From Paramacrobiotus metropolitanus (lineage: Eukaryota; Tardigrada; Eutardigrada; Parachela; Macrobiotidae), in NCBI RefSeq assembly GCF_019649055.1, contig NW_026570225.1, forward strand, positions 3,100,001 through 3,164,000: a stretch of DNA of 64,000 bases. Direction: 5' to 3'. The translations under genes and the position numbers were made by a program. The first letter of the stretch is position 1; every line of letters starts with the position of its first letter. The notes below the pieces were generated by a model that searched no databases, was not told the DNA's origin, and saw only the letters and a program-made list of their open reading frames with translations. Shown piece by piece: positions 35,796 to 49,773 of this stretch.

Positions 35796-38700
35796 AATAA
35801 TTCTGTTTCTGTACAAGGCTGGCAAAGAAGCAGAATTATTGTTCGAAAATTCAAACCAAGTTGCAGTTGCCTCTGTAGTACGAGTATAAGCAGTAGGTAT
35901 ACATAGTGCGTGCTCTTGCGTGGATATTGTTTTATTAGTTTGTACGAGTATATAATTAAATTTAATTATTCCGGTATGCAATATTCAGGCACGAGCGCGC
36001 ACTATGAATGTCTTGACTTAGTCTGAATGCATTAATTATATTTTGAGTGCACACTTCAATCTTGTTAACTTAAAGAAACCTATGGCGTGCTAGGTAGCGT
36101 GGTGTAAAGCAATGCATACATATCGGTGAGATATAGTGGAAAATGCAATGCAAAATTCGGTATTTATTATGCCAATGCTGATTACATTCGTGCATTAATT
36201 GGTACCAATTGGAAGACTCTGGTATAACTAATTCAATTTGGGACAACGCGAAAAGTTTACATAAGATAACTTTCCCGAATATTACTAATACAAATACACT
36301 TACTTCTCGACTGTATTGGTAGTTTAAGTACACAGTGCAATACTATCTATTTTCAACTCCTCGTAACAGTTTCTGGTTTAAAAATAACTGTTATGCACGA
36401 GTTCAGACACATAAATAATTTTTTTAAGATGAAAATACGGTTAATGTATACCGTTGATATCTAATTTTTTCTGACAACACTTAATGTTTCTAAGTTACAT
36501 CTAAATAAATTGGAAATAAGTTTCTTTGCAATAATCAATGTATAAGTGTTTTTATGTCGATAATTCATAGAACTTTACAATATGGCAGTACTCTGTGGCT
36601 GATTTCAGTGATTGCGATGGGCACCATCTACACAACATTGTAGAGAGGAAAATATTGATTTTAAAAGGATATCAGTATTAAAACATTTGACGTTTGCATG
36701 TCAACAAAGAACAATATCGTCCTGCAATTACGAGCACAGCTGTAAGAGATTTGCGGTATAGTATTCATTTGTTGTCAATGGCCATGCAGTGACACGAAGG
36801 TGTACAACACGTTGTGGCAAAATGCGTTGTCGAACTATTTGTATATGCACTCTAAAAAGCCTCATAACATTACAGGCATCGCTGCTTATTGTTGTCAGAG
36901 TGCATCAGGAAAGTTGCCGGTTTGGGATTCGGAAATGAAACTGATTTTAGTCGAACATTACAAGTTTCCGGTAATTCTGATCGAAACAAAGCAGCAATCA
37001 ATTCAGTAGACGTCGCTGTACGGAAAAACTGATAAAGAACTACCCAAAGAAGATCCCCAATACACCAGTAGATGACACTTAATTTTATGCATTGTTATCC
37101 AGCTAGTATAGTACGAGTATAATCGCAGTATAATCTTGCAGTAACGTCGTCACTCTCGATTAAAAATCCTCAGAGCCCAGACAAGTCTTATATTTTATTA
37201 TGTATTCCATTATTAAGTATTCCAGTATTATTCCAGTATCAGTAATGCCTGTATAAATACGTATTATAACAAATCCTTCGAGAAACCTAAGAAACCGGCA
37301 AAAAGTATGAGAGCTGGAAACAGTTTATTCAAGGAAATCAAATTTAATTATTCAAGGAATCAAAAAACACTCAGATTCATATGAAGGAGCATTTTGGACG
37401 CGTTATTGAGGTATACATGCATTGTATGCACTATTATGTAATGATAGGATAGAAGTATTGAACAGTATTTTTCCACATTCTACGGACTATAGACGATATC
37501 AATCTATGCAACTCTTCACGGAAAATTACAATAAGGAAAGGTATCGTACAATTTTGATCAGTGGGATACACAGTTACTGATTTTGCTGCAAAATTTTTGC
37601 CATACGTAGTTACTGCCTAATTTTCTTGAAAGGTTTAATACGTAACTAGTTTTATGTAACAGGTAATTTATGTCTTAGACAAGCATAAGCGCATGGGGAA
37701 TAAGCTGTATATAAAACCATAATTAAGTTGATGTGCGTAAGTTCGTCAAAGAATTGTTGAATTTGAACGCCAAGTGATTATTTTCCCGATTGCGAGAACT
37801 GAACATTTTTCATATTTTCTAGTGAATTCGCGGCATGTCGCTTCGTTAGGGCGATGAAGTTTTCATAGATTGAATGCTAGAAAAAAACCGGAGAATTTAT
37901 GAGACAGTCAGATTTTGCAACGTGACGTCACAGCGGAAGTGTAGGACTGGGTCACTAGATCAGACGGACAAGCTATACACTACTGACTATATATCACCGC
38001 CAGTGTGCCAGTGACCACGTACAAAACGTATTGTCTGGAACGCAAAATTACAATACAGTAATACCCACACAATAAAGTAACGTCCATATTTATTACTAAT
38101 TTACTGATGCTGCGCTATGTGCAAGACTGCGAGAACAGCTGTCTCCTGTTCTTGTGCGCTTACAGTACAAGGCAACAATTTTGTTAGTACGTTAATACAG
38201 AGGAGCTATACAGTAGCTATAGCAAAATATGGTATAGCACTTGCTCGTCGTCGAGGTAAGGTTAGTTATTTCAGTTTTGTCTAATGCCGATCGATCGTCA
38301 CCGGCACCGTTTAACTCAAGAAATTAATAGCAATAAATATCATTAACTTCACGCTGGTTTAATAGTGGATGACCGTGTAGTCGTATAACAAGAAAACGTA
38401 TGTAGAGATGTGCTGAAGCACAATGTTTTTTATGTTATTCTGTAGAACCCAACCGCAGCGTTACAAAGCATATAGGTAGTTACTTCCACTGTAAGTTACT
38501 TCTATATTTAGTGGCGAAATTGATTTACCTAGTCGGAATTTTAGGATCATGTTTTCAGTAGGTATGTGATATCTTACCGTACTCATTGGAGAAACTGAAT
38601 GCATATGCATGTCTGCATTGCAAATACCGTAATTTACCGTCAGATAATGTTAAGAGCATAGACTGCTGCACGAAGCTATATTGGCGCATACGTACGTTAA

Positions 38701-41700
38701 AAATACATACAACAACGTTACATGCGCTCTGAAACTTGTAAAAAATTTTGATGTTTGTTGATCGATAAGTTCCGACTGGTGCGGCTTTTGGTGCCTTCAA
38801 TTCAAATATTTGAATATTTATATAAACTGCTTACTGCTTATATATTTATGATAATTGTCTAACCAATTACAAGTTACGGATTTTCATCTGACGGTGTGTT
38901 TGACGCTGGAAGGAACTTTACGATACGGCACGTGCGGTGCCGGTTTTCTTTGGCACTTTTTAAATTATCTCACATACCTCTTAGTTTGACTTCCAACAAA
39001 GGCATCGACTTTGAATCATATAGATGGATAATACGGGATCATGTAGAGCAGGCCGCCGAATAATCCAGCCAGATCCAGAAATGATGGTGATACTGTGAAG
39101 TGCGGTATGAATGGCCTGCAACAAATGAGCCAGTAATGCGCGCATATGTGTCTGTATGCATAGGCGATGAATGTACAATACACGAGCATAAGGTCCAATT
39201 GGACAACATTCTAATGAAGCCCAAGCGATCATTGCACAGTGACTTTAAAATCCACAGGAAGCAAACTTTACCAAATCCATAAACAAGATTGATTACTGCG
39301 TGGTTAAAGAAGTAAGCTCGGGCGGTTGTCGTAAAACGATTCGAGGAACTGGTACATATGTAACGTCATGTCGCATTTTGTCACATCCTATACAATACGA
39401 CTGGCGGCAATGTTGTTTAGCCGCATGTCAAGGAATTCAGCTGGACATTGCTGATCGTGAATGCAACTGTTAGCGGACCCACAAGCAGATCTATATTGTA
39501 GCCGGAGATGGGAAGAACGTCTTGACTCGATTGTATCGGAAGGTTTAAAGTTCTTCGTTGCGTGACAAATTAACAGGGAGTACTGTGCGCTGGTGCAGGG
39601 CATTCCTTGACATTATTTTATTAATGATCGCTCGTTTCATCTGCGTGTGAGACGTCTTTTTTCTGTATGTAGCGCATAGAATGCCGATTATTCACAGGAG
39701 GAAATGCACGAGCTGTCAGGACTTGTCAACATCTTTTGCCTATATCGAGTCCCTGCAGACGTAGGTAACCTTTACTCAAAGCGTGCTTATGCTGGGCTAA
39801 ACGCTAGAAACCGGCAACCGCTGATTTTTTGACTTCACCGATAGTCACGACTCCACAACACGGCATCCTTTAACTATATTTAGGTAGGTTGCATTCCCTG
39901 AGTTTACTGCTGGGATGCATTCGGTTTAGGTGTTGCAATTACTGCAGTAATCAGAAGTACTATTTTCGATCATTATATAGATATATTAGAATTTTTAACA
40001 GATTTATATGCTCCATTTATACGCTACAATTACGGCATCGAAGTAACAATAACATTGTGTCACTAGTTAATGCAAAGCAGTAAGCTTAATTTTGAACTCG
40101 TTTTCTGCGTTTTTTTGCCGAAATTTAGCTATTAATAATTATAAGAATCATTGTGAGTACTATACACACATCCTCTTAGCTGCTCACAGATTATTTCAGT
40201 TTTTATGCAACCGTAAAACAAGAAACTGTCACCGGAATCATGCTATATACCTAGTAGCTAATTATGTATAAAATTATAATTCAGTTTCATAAGAAGTGGT
40301 GCCCTTTAGAACTTTGATGGCTGTTTAATTTCGTGTACTGCTGCAGAACTCTGTAACTTTCTTGCTGTTTGACCATCGCCCGATCTAATTGGACTCATCA
40401 GAATAAAATATAATTCATCCTTACAGATAAATCATAACTCATTTGCACGACTACAGCAGTGATGCTTGCTTGACGCAACAAATTTTGTTGTTTTCTAACG
40501 AATATTAACATAACGATAAAATTCGATCCAGTAATATATTGTTCGTGAATCGGCATAAGAGGTTCGAGTATGTTTGGTTGCGACTTGCGAGATGCTTTAG
40601 TGCACATACCACAACGTTCACATGGCGAATGTTCATATTACGTTAAGAACAGATATGCTATTTAAAATATTCTGTACTGCCTTCAGATTACCTGTTAAAC
40701 GTACCCGGAGTCATCTTTTTCAGTGGTTTATTTATATCCGTATGCTTTACTGTAACTGTGCCTGGAACTGCTTCGTTGACTATGCAGAAATGCAATATTA
40801 GCATTACCGAGTCAAAATATCAGTTTGTCTGCATAATATTATTAAGTTTTAGCTACGCGTTTAGTTTTAGCTAGCTCAAATATCTAAGGGCACATGATAT
40901 CGACATATGCTTTAAAACAATAGGTAAATATATCAGAGTTTTATAAAAACTGATAAAAATTGGCTGGACCTATATATTGTTAAGGCAGCAGAAGCATGCA
41001 AAGGTGCAAATTATGATTCATTCGGCAACTTATTTTTCTCGGTACAATTAATTGCTGGAGATGGAATTTGTAATCGGCTGTCGGATTTGCATAAGCTTGA
41101 CGCGTGATTTGTTGCATTCTGCTTTGTAGAAAGCAAGAAAAACCAAATGCTAAGTGGAACACTAACCAGAATCAGTTGGCGATAAATGGCCACGTCCAGT
41201 ACTAGTATCATGGAGTCCTCCTTAATATGGAGACTAACGGTGTCAAAAGAGTCGTAAAAATCATAAACCTCACGCTGACTTCATTTGCATACGGTAAATG
41301 CAGTCTCGACAGCATTTAGAAGACCATAAGCATCGTATCGATGCGTGTGCCGCCACGGTGATAATCCATACCTAAATGCCATGGATCAGACCTTGTATAT
41401 GTAGAAATCCTTTAATAAACGTTGCCGCGCGCAAGCTCAATGCAAACAACAGACAGTCTACAATCGCAAGTCGCTGTTGTTGATCACTTAAACACGTCGA
41501 CAAATAAGCCAACAGGGTGAATTGTGTTCCCTATTAATTTTCAAAAAATTACCGTACAACTTGAACTGTGGATAAAAATGCCGGGGCCCATAGAAGCGTG
41601 GTTAAGCCGGGGAAATCGCTCCCTAGAGTGTCATAAGAACAGGAAATTACACCGCACACTCTCAAACAGAGAGGGCGTACACATTCATGTCTATTAAAAG

Positions 41701-44116
41701 GGACATTTGGCAAACTGTATAAATTTACTAACCAATTTTGCATCATAAACCCACGGACAAACTAAACTATCCACCCCAGCCCAAATTGATAAAACCAGCT
41801 ACTATTCCCGGTACTTTTCGCCATTGCACACCAGCTGAGTTTGTCATGCATAGCAGCATTTGATACACACTTTATTATCACGTACGTATTCTTCCCATAT
41901 TCGCCTCAGTGGGTGCAGCACCAAGGTCTATTTTGCTTTAATGCCACTTCTACAGCTACATAGAATTCGTGCATATACTGCCCAATGCAATTAAGTGCCC
42001 AGAAATGCCGGTTGAAAGACTTGAATGAATTAGCCAGCCACTAAACAGCTGATATATAAAATTTTATGATGATGGATGCACACCATGTATTACTGTATTT
42101 ATCGTACGCATTAGTGCATCAACAGCACTACTGCATATCGTTGTCCATCTTCTTCTTACGGCTTTCCTGTTCTTATGCAACATTAAATCCATTTTTTCTG
42201 GGTGGTGTGGACAGTCCTTAAAGATTCAATTCAACCGGCATTTCCGCCGCTCGTCGGTCTTGCAGCTCCTTATCCGACAACTATTACAACCGGGCGTTAT
42301 CCGTCGTTGACGGGGGTAAAACGTTAGCAGGGCTATCTTTTCGGCACATCACTAGATGCTATGATCCATGGGGACTGATCAGTCAAATACAGGAAACAGG
42401 ACTCATACATCATTTGGTACGCGGAATTGTTGCATGCCGACATGTGTATAGCGTACTTGAATTTCTATGAAAATCCGAACACAAACTCGCTCAAGCTGCG
42501 TACGAAACGAAACCTAAAATTTAACCGTTATGAATGCATGCATGTAATGCGCTAAAAATACAGTACGTCTCTGAACAATCGGGAGAAAGCTAACGCAGTA
42601 CTATTAGACTACTAGAGTAGTAGTTTTCTTCTTGGTTCCAAATAAACATTGGCTGTTTGCATATATACGTATGCTAACCTATGTGAATCTGTAATCGAAA
42701 ACCATGCCGACAACTTTCACAGTTATGATAAAAAAAGCAATTAGATGCGATACGCAATGCTCAGCTTACCCTCGGGTTGAATTACATTCACCCACGCATA
42801 AGCAATATTTTTTGAAGAACTAAATCTCTCAGTACTGAAAAAATACTTTACTGAAATTAAGGTAATAAAATTTCACCTTCTGATTACGATTGCGATTATA
42901 TATTTGCAATTATTTACAATTAGAGTAGCAAAAAACGATCGATCCATATAAAATGTCATATACATACGCGGGTACTTTAATAACTAGCTACTACATTAAT
43001 ACAGACTTATACAGACATAATACTTGTACAGTGCTACTTGTCTGCAATATTACTATCTGTTATTATTATCTTTAATATTATTATCTGCAAGACGTAACGA
43101 AATCACTTACCTACGTATATGCATGTATGTAATTTCGCTCCGACCTTAATACAACCAATAAGTTGTAAACCGGCTAAAGCTAGCCCCCTTGTAAGTATTT
43201 ATTTGTAATATCGTTAGCATTAGTAATAATGATTGTACTTATCATAATACTGCATATTATAAGACCAGTTGCTTGTATGATTTCTTGTAATTAATTTGAG
43301 TTACATTTCGCGAGCTCATAGCGCATGGATGCGAACCGTAAACTGGTTAGCCTGCAAAGCAGTTTAGTCTGTCACTTAAATTTAGTGTTCTAATTTAATA
43401 AATGGTCACCACTTATCAGCGACTGACCTTTAGTAGGAAACTAGGAACCACCGAGTACCCAGCCATAAATAAAACTTCATAGTAGGTTTAAAATACAGCA
43501 GTGCAGTAGTTAGTACTAGTTACTGTTCGATGCTCTACGTCTACGCACTCACATTCGGGTGCATGTCGATACAATCCACCGAAAAATGGTCAGCCAATAT
43601 TCAATTAACCTAATTGTTTTTTAAATAGCTCACTCACATTAAACTTTCGATTAACGATGCAGTATCGATTCACCAATGCGTGACGGGTCGCTTAATATGG
43701 CTTCTAACTGGCATTTGGCGTCTAACATCACACTCATTCATACGTCACTTATTCATGAGAACTTAAGAGTGGACAAGCCCTGGATGGAACTCAACATAAT
43801 CGGGCATCAGTCTTTTATGCCCCATGGAAACACTGAACATCATTTCACAACGAACCAAATCACGAATAATCACCGCATGAGTATCGGATCGAGTATCAGA
43901 AGCATTGTTCTTTTTAATAGAAATTTCGGATTTCTCCATTTTCAAATGATCAACGCTTGAATCATAATTATCTTGACATCGCAGAAGGGAATATGTCCGT
44001 AAAAAATAGGAATATTCTCAGGAATATTCGCTACAGACCAGAAAAATATACAAAACAATTAAGAATGCGAGAAAATAACGGATTCACCGTATGCTGCAAC
44101 GCCAGGTCGCATTATT

Positions 44117-46410
44117 TCAAGTTTTCTTGCGTGGCTTCATGTTTTCGTAGTCATAGTTGAGGAAAACTTGGGGCTTTTTATTTGGATTGCTATATTCATG
44201 GCCTTGACCCCAGTCATAACCGACAGCATAGCCAAACACTTCTCCTCGCGCACTGAAACAGCAGCGTGTGATGGATTGCGCGCATTTTTCCGATCCCTTT
44301 AATTTAACGCGCGAATCTTTATCCCAGTAGCTATATCGACAATCCCCACCGACCGTGGCCAGCGTTCCGTGGACCGGATGAAAGGCCAGATCATTAACCT
44401 ACAATACAAACAATTCCTTGCAGAAAACCCATAAACAGATTGGTAGAATCAGTGGCTTTAGCATTACAGTAACCTTCTCGACTGTATATAAAGAAAATGT
44501 CATGTAGTAAGTACTAAATTTTAAATTTAAAACAACGAAACTAACACCTGGAACGGTAGCATCATATCAAGGCCGTAGCCATGCCCAAGTGAATTCATAA
44601 TTTGTCAATGCATCTCGTTCTCACAACAAGGAAGTATCGAATTCGTCTCGTAAAATAATTAGCACTTTTCTTAGATAATAAAAGTATGGTAAGTTTGAAC
44701 GCATCTTCAAGTTATCTTGCATTAGAAGAGTCACTGTTATACACAGTCACAAACCGGATAGATTTCCTGAACGTTGGATGCTTGTTCCACACGATGACAT
44801 TTGAAAGTGAAGTTATCTTTCGGATTCGAGGGGTTCAAATACTGAATAGCCACACGTCCTTCAACGCTTCCCACAGCAAAACCAGTGGGCTGGTTGGTTT
44901 TCTTGTCAACGCAAATGGAAACGCATCGCAGCTGCAGACAAACATCATAAATAAGAGCAACGCATTAAAGGTGTAATACACGAAAACGTGCTCCAAAAAA
45001 CAGAATTTAAAATTAAAATAAGGCAAAAAACACCACAAGGTTACCTTACGGTCCTAATAAGCCTCTTCCTACTTTCTGGCGATACTGTACCCAAGTGTAC
45101 ATTGAATACTTACCATATTCTTCAGATTGATCTCCAATTTCTTCCATTCGCGCGGTTGGTTATCCAGCTGATAAACCACACATTGTTTCCCGGCGGTGCA
45201 AGCAACCGCCATAGGATAATACTGTAGAAAAATATCCAAAACCGTTACTTGTATAAAACATGGAATATATAAACTAGCCTGGGTGTCAACGTACCACATC
45301 AGCAGCGTAAAGACGATCCGGCAGCTGCAGCGTACCAACAGGATTTGGTTGACGCGCATCCCAAAACTGCAACAAATTTAAATATTTAACTAAATGTGCA
45401 CTTTAGCATACAAACTGCTTATCGATTTCCGGGTACTATGAAAGTGTAATATATTGATTATTGCGTTCTACATTTTTTTACGTCAATATTAATTCGTATC
45501 CTCTATCATCGGTACTTACTCCGTACTACGGCTATATATCCCAAGGTCTACCCACGGGCACATTAAAATATGTGAAAACGCGTTACTCGTATTATCCAAT
45601 AAATTTGAAAACACGCTAATCATATTAAAAATCAATAAATTAACCGCTCATTCGGGTAACCATGCTTGTTTACTGTGATATTATTATGCTGGTCGATTAA
45701 CCGATCAAGCACCGCCCGAATAGACCCAAATCCAATAATCCCGAATTAGAATTTTTAACATTTAACATATCGTCGGACGAGAAGCATAACGCCAAAACTC
45801 AGCCTACTTGATTAGAAGCACAGACACCTCAGAGACCCCACCTTCAGCGTTTTGTCCCAACTTCCCGTCATCACGCACTGGTACGTGGGAGCCTGCACGA
45901 AATGGACTGATTTGACGGCGTTGTCGTGCGCGCCAATCTGCGTCACTTGGTTCGATGCCAGGTCCCACATCTTCACAGTCTTGTCCGTGGATCCGAAAAA
46001 TATCTTACTTCCATCCTGAAAAACAAAACATCTGAGATAACGCCAGAACCCAATCAGTTCGCTCAGAAAGATCGTACATCACTGTAGCACAGATCAAGAA
46101 CGGGTCCGCCAGCGCTCTGCTGAGCCTTGGGTAGCGCCTGTACGTTGATGCTCGTCGGCGCAGCTCCGAACTGGTTAACCGTTAAAGGGGGAATGTTCAC
46201 CTCCCAGACGCGCACCAACCCATCCCAACTACCAGCCGCCAAATAGTTCTGCTGGATGGATGGTGGGCTGAAGCGCAACGCCTGCACCGTGTCGTCCGGC
46301 GGCGCTGGTAACTCGTAATCCTTCGCTGCTGTAGCCGTCGTCAGTGAGGAGTTCGCAGAAGTCCCGAACAACCCCGAACCGGTTCCGAAACCCCCGGCTG
46401 TTCCAAACAT
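44117..46410 (-). CDS. RAE1: RAE1, WD40 mRNA export and mitotic checkpoint factor
   Basis: RAE1 (Gle2) is a seven-bladed WD40 protein that binds the GLEBS motif of NUP98 and works in mRNA export and spindle assembly. Exons join in phase: 46410-46078, 46015-45842, 45366-45295, 45221-45114, 44931-44754 and 44398-44117. They encode a Gly/Phe-rich FG-like leader ([16 protein letters not shown]), [121 protein letters not shown] and MKPRKKT. Each block has its counterpart in human RAE1. The length, about 380 codons, is normal. It is head-to-head with ALG10. Confidence 0.95.
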
Positions 46411-47175
46411 TTTACTTTAGAAATGCTTGTATGAATGTTCCAAACTTCCAACGGCTTTCCAAGCTGTTGCACTGTTCAGCGAGACTTCACCAAACTGGAC
46501 CAGGCAGCTGAAGATTCCTGGTTTCACTGCCACTCGTATGCTTTGCGCCCGAAACCTGGTAATTCTCCCGATGTTTGTCGACAACTACCGTCTACCAGCT
46601 ATGAGAAAAGTGTCTACGAGAAACTATGAGCTACTAATCAGCAAATGCAAAGGACCTTCGATGCATGACAATGATGACATCATCGCGGAGGACAAGCCAT
46701 AGACAGAAAATGTATAAAAGTGAAAATTGAAAAATGTGGAAGTTTTCCGATCTTGCCTTACAACCACAACGAGCAACTGGCACCGACGCAGTTTATTGCC
46801 ACACCCCAAAGTTCTTTAGGCGAATAATCATACCGGGTTTAGGCGAACTGCCAGCACAACCAATTGGAAAGTTTTCACGTAACAGCGCATAACTGGTGGT
46901 TGCGATCCCGACGGTAAGAAGTATTCACTTCGACTTCCGTTCTCAGCAAGTTTATACTAATTAATTTGTATTTTGTAATAACATTTATTGTTAGACAGTT
47001 AGAGAATAGAGTTCGCAGTATTCTTTAATTGTTTTTGGTTGGCTTATCTGTTGTGATTAGTTTACAATCTTACACTTGAAAGAAAAGCTTCTGAGGTTAT
47101 CTTGCTTATTAGAAAGGTTTTTGCCAAGCGCCAGGCATTTGAAATGGCTAAAATTCAAAAGACACTCTTGTGGTT
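46411..47175. promoter_or_regulatory. Head-to-head intergenic region RAE1 / ALG10
   Basis: The two start codons are 765 bases apart and face away from each other, so this stretch must hold both promoters. No TATA box at a sensible distance was recognised. Frames within it (46427-46702 plus, 46624-46809 minus) have no family match. Confidence 0.5.
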
Positions 47176-49301
47176 ATGCATCAAAACCGTGGTCTGTTAA
47201 CTACGGTCGTCATCGTTTGTGGGATTGTCAGTTTCCAGTTGTTTTCTAACATGTATTATGCTGCTCCGGAACCGTACGTGGACGAGGAATTCCATATTCC
47301 GCAAGCTCTGCGTTACTGTAATGGAAATTTCAGTGAGGTAAGTGCAATGCGGACAGGGACCTGTGCGGTTACAGGCGTGCTCCAAAAATGAAATTTGTGT
47401 TTTAGTGGGATCCAAAATTAACAACCCTTCCTGGGTTATATTTTGTCAGCCTGGCTTTGTGGAAAGTTATTCCCCTATTCATTCCGATAAAACATCCATG
47501 TGTTCTGTGGAATTTACGTTTGACTAATTTCTTCTTCGGGTTGGCAACAATACCCCTGTTTTTGGCCGTGTTAAAGGCTTTTCATCATCAGCATGGCCAG
47601 GTAAGCAGTTTCCACTGTTAGTTTGCAGATTTCTGGTTGATGTTACGCAGTAACGCTTGCGGAATTAATGCTAAATAAATGAAAGGCTGTGCTCTGTAGA
47701 GTGGATTTCGTAAACAGTTATGGAAATTAATACGGATAGTTTATTGTGGAGCGGTCGTAGAAGTGCTTTCCGTGTTTAACTGGAGACACAACGGGAACAG
47801 AATTATTGACAATTAATTTTACAGCGGGAATCCGAAGGAAAATTATTGTTCACAGCTGTGAACATGGCAACGTTTCCGCTGCTGTATTTTTTTATGTTTC
47901 TGTACTACACGGATCAGGCGTCGACATTTTTCGTCTTTTTAACGTGAGTGACCACCTAATATGAAGAAATATAAGATTTTTATTTACTTTCTTTCATAGA
48001 ATGTTTGTTTTCAGCGCTTTCTTTCACTTGCGCGAGGCAAGAAGCCTTGCAGCCTTGGCATCAGCTGCAGCAGTATTTACTCGACAGACCAATGTGATGT
48101 GGGTGGCGTTTTTCGCTCTCTGGGAGATATGGCGGAATTATCAAATTGTTATGGCCAATGTGCTTAAGAAAGACCAATTGGAGAAAATCTCCCCCGATGA
48201 AGATTTGCAGGTCGGTTTAGGAAATTCTGCATGGAAGTTCAGCTTAAGGGAAAAATTGTTTCATAAGTTGTCGTTATCGTGAAAATACATTTACATAAAA
48301 CAGGGAACCGTAACAACCGGAAATTTTGCAGTTTTGTCCGAAAAATTTACGTTCTGCTGGCTAAAAAATGGCTAAAAAATTATCTTCAGTGTTTTGATGA
48401 ATTGTAACTTCGATGTCCCAATTGCTGAACCACTGAAGCGCTCTTCCAGTAGAAGTACATTATGGTCCATTTTGCATGTTGGCTAGAATGTCTACAAATG
48501 CATGACAGCCATCGCAAGATTTTATTGTTTTAGGTTCTCTTTGCTCCATTTGTTTCCCTGAAACGGATGCCAACTGCTGCAAATTTTCGACGACTTTGTG
48601 GATTTTTTATGGGCGTGATTTTTGAGAGTGTGCCACGCATTTGGGGATATGGATTGGTGATGTTGGCGTTTCTGACTTTCGTGATCATCAACCAAGGCAT
48701 CGTTGTAGGTGACCGCTCGGCGCATCAGCCAGTGATCCATATTTCGCAGTTATTCTATTTTGCTTCTTTTGTCCTATTCTTTGCTTCGCCATTTGTGTGC
48801 TCTCCGACGAAACTGCAAAGGTTTTTGGCCCATTGCTACCAGTATCCATTGATAATGATCGTGGCTTTGAAGGGCATCCTCTTGTCGATCAAATATTTTT
48901 CCTATGTACACCTCTACTTAATATCGGACAACCGCCACTATATATTTTATATCTGGAAGAGAATTTTCGAAAAGGACGAAAGGGTAAAATATATTTTGGC
49001 GCCGGTGTATTTGTATGGATTATGGGCTATATTTGACGTTTTAAAGTACTACAAATTTTTCCGAATTTTGGCCTTTTTCCTTGTGATAATTTTAACGTTG
49101 GTGCCACAACAACTATTAGAGTTTCGTTATTTCATTGTGCCTTATTTGATTTTTCGGATGCATTTTTTCAGACCGTCTTATAGGCAGTTAGTATTAGAAT
49201 TTTTGTTGTTTCAAGCCGTTAATGCCATAACTTTATATTTGTTTATTTATAAGCCGTTTTATTGGAATGGTTCCCAAAACGTTCAACATTTTATGTGGTG
49301 A
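47176..49301 (+). CDS. ALG10: ALG10, dolichyl-phosphate-glucose alpha-1,2-glucosyltransferase
   Basis: ALG10 adds the third, terminal glucose to the lipid-linked oligosaccharide in the ER lumen, the mark the oligosaccharyltransferase prefers. Five exons join in phase: 47176-47337, 47406-47600, 47825-47943, 48000-48210 and 48534-49301. Visible motifs are YVDEEFHIPQALRYC, the catalytic-loop acidic cluster of DIE2/ALG10 proteins; then WDPKINTLPGLYF; then RLTNFFF; FTRQTNVMWV; and IRVTNF-like hydrophobic helices across the last exon (HPLLIADNRHY-like HLYLISDNRHYIFYIWKRIF), ending in QLLEFRYFIVPYLIFR. Many membrane helices run throughout. About 484 codons, within the family range (about 470-525). 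The ATG at 47176 precedes the first signal-anchor helix directly. Confidence 0.93.
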
Positions 49302-49773
49302 GATCTGCCTGTTACTTTCAACTTTGCACATCACAGTGTTTGCCTATTTGGCCATATTTCTTTATTCTGTTAATAAAGTTCATAGCACAATTTGTTGTGA
49401 AATATTTTCTGTGCGTCGATATTTTTTTACAAAGCGGAGGCAGTCAAAATCATAAAACGTGGATAAGTGCGGAACATGAGATCAGAGTCGAACACTGCCC
49501 TTCAATCCGTAAGAAGCCGTCGGTAGTTTGATTGATCCATACAATGTCGGGTCGGAATTAGAAGTTGTGGCCGTAAGTTCTTAATAAATTCACCGGAGGA
49601 GCCGTGAAATCATCGTCGCAAATGATGGGGTGTTCAAACCATGTTTGCCCAAAAATGTCGCAGACAGCTGCAAATTCGTTCAAGTAGAATGTAAATCAAA
49701 ATTGTTTTCAATTATGGAAAATAATAACTACGAATGTACAATGTAGTTATACGTAGTCAACAGTTTATTGCGA
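49302..49773. other. 3' region between ALG10 and the 50-kb membrane gene
   Basis: Convergent 3' ends. A plus-strand frame at 49262-49531 overlaps the ALG10 end and is a shadow. Nothing else is seen. Confidence 0.4.

Larger units (their letters stand above)
30697..44116. other. Gene-poor stretch of 13.4 kb
   Basis: No exon with recognisable protein content was found on either strand between the CAP gene and RAE1. The longest frames (33193-33513 minus, 35065-35379 plus) lack motifs. It holds a small MITE-like element (31045-31182) and a perfect hairpin (35764-35795). Upstream exons or regulatory DNA of the CAP gene may be here. Confidence 0.45.

Noticed and set aside
39016-39224. Hydrophobic minus frames with HHFWIWLDYS, recalling PAQR receptors
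   Set aside because: The frame meets a stop right after the motif, no donor fits, and no other PAQR segment is nearby.
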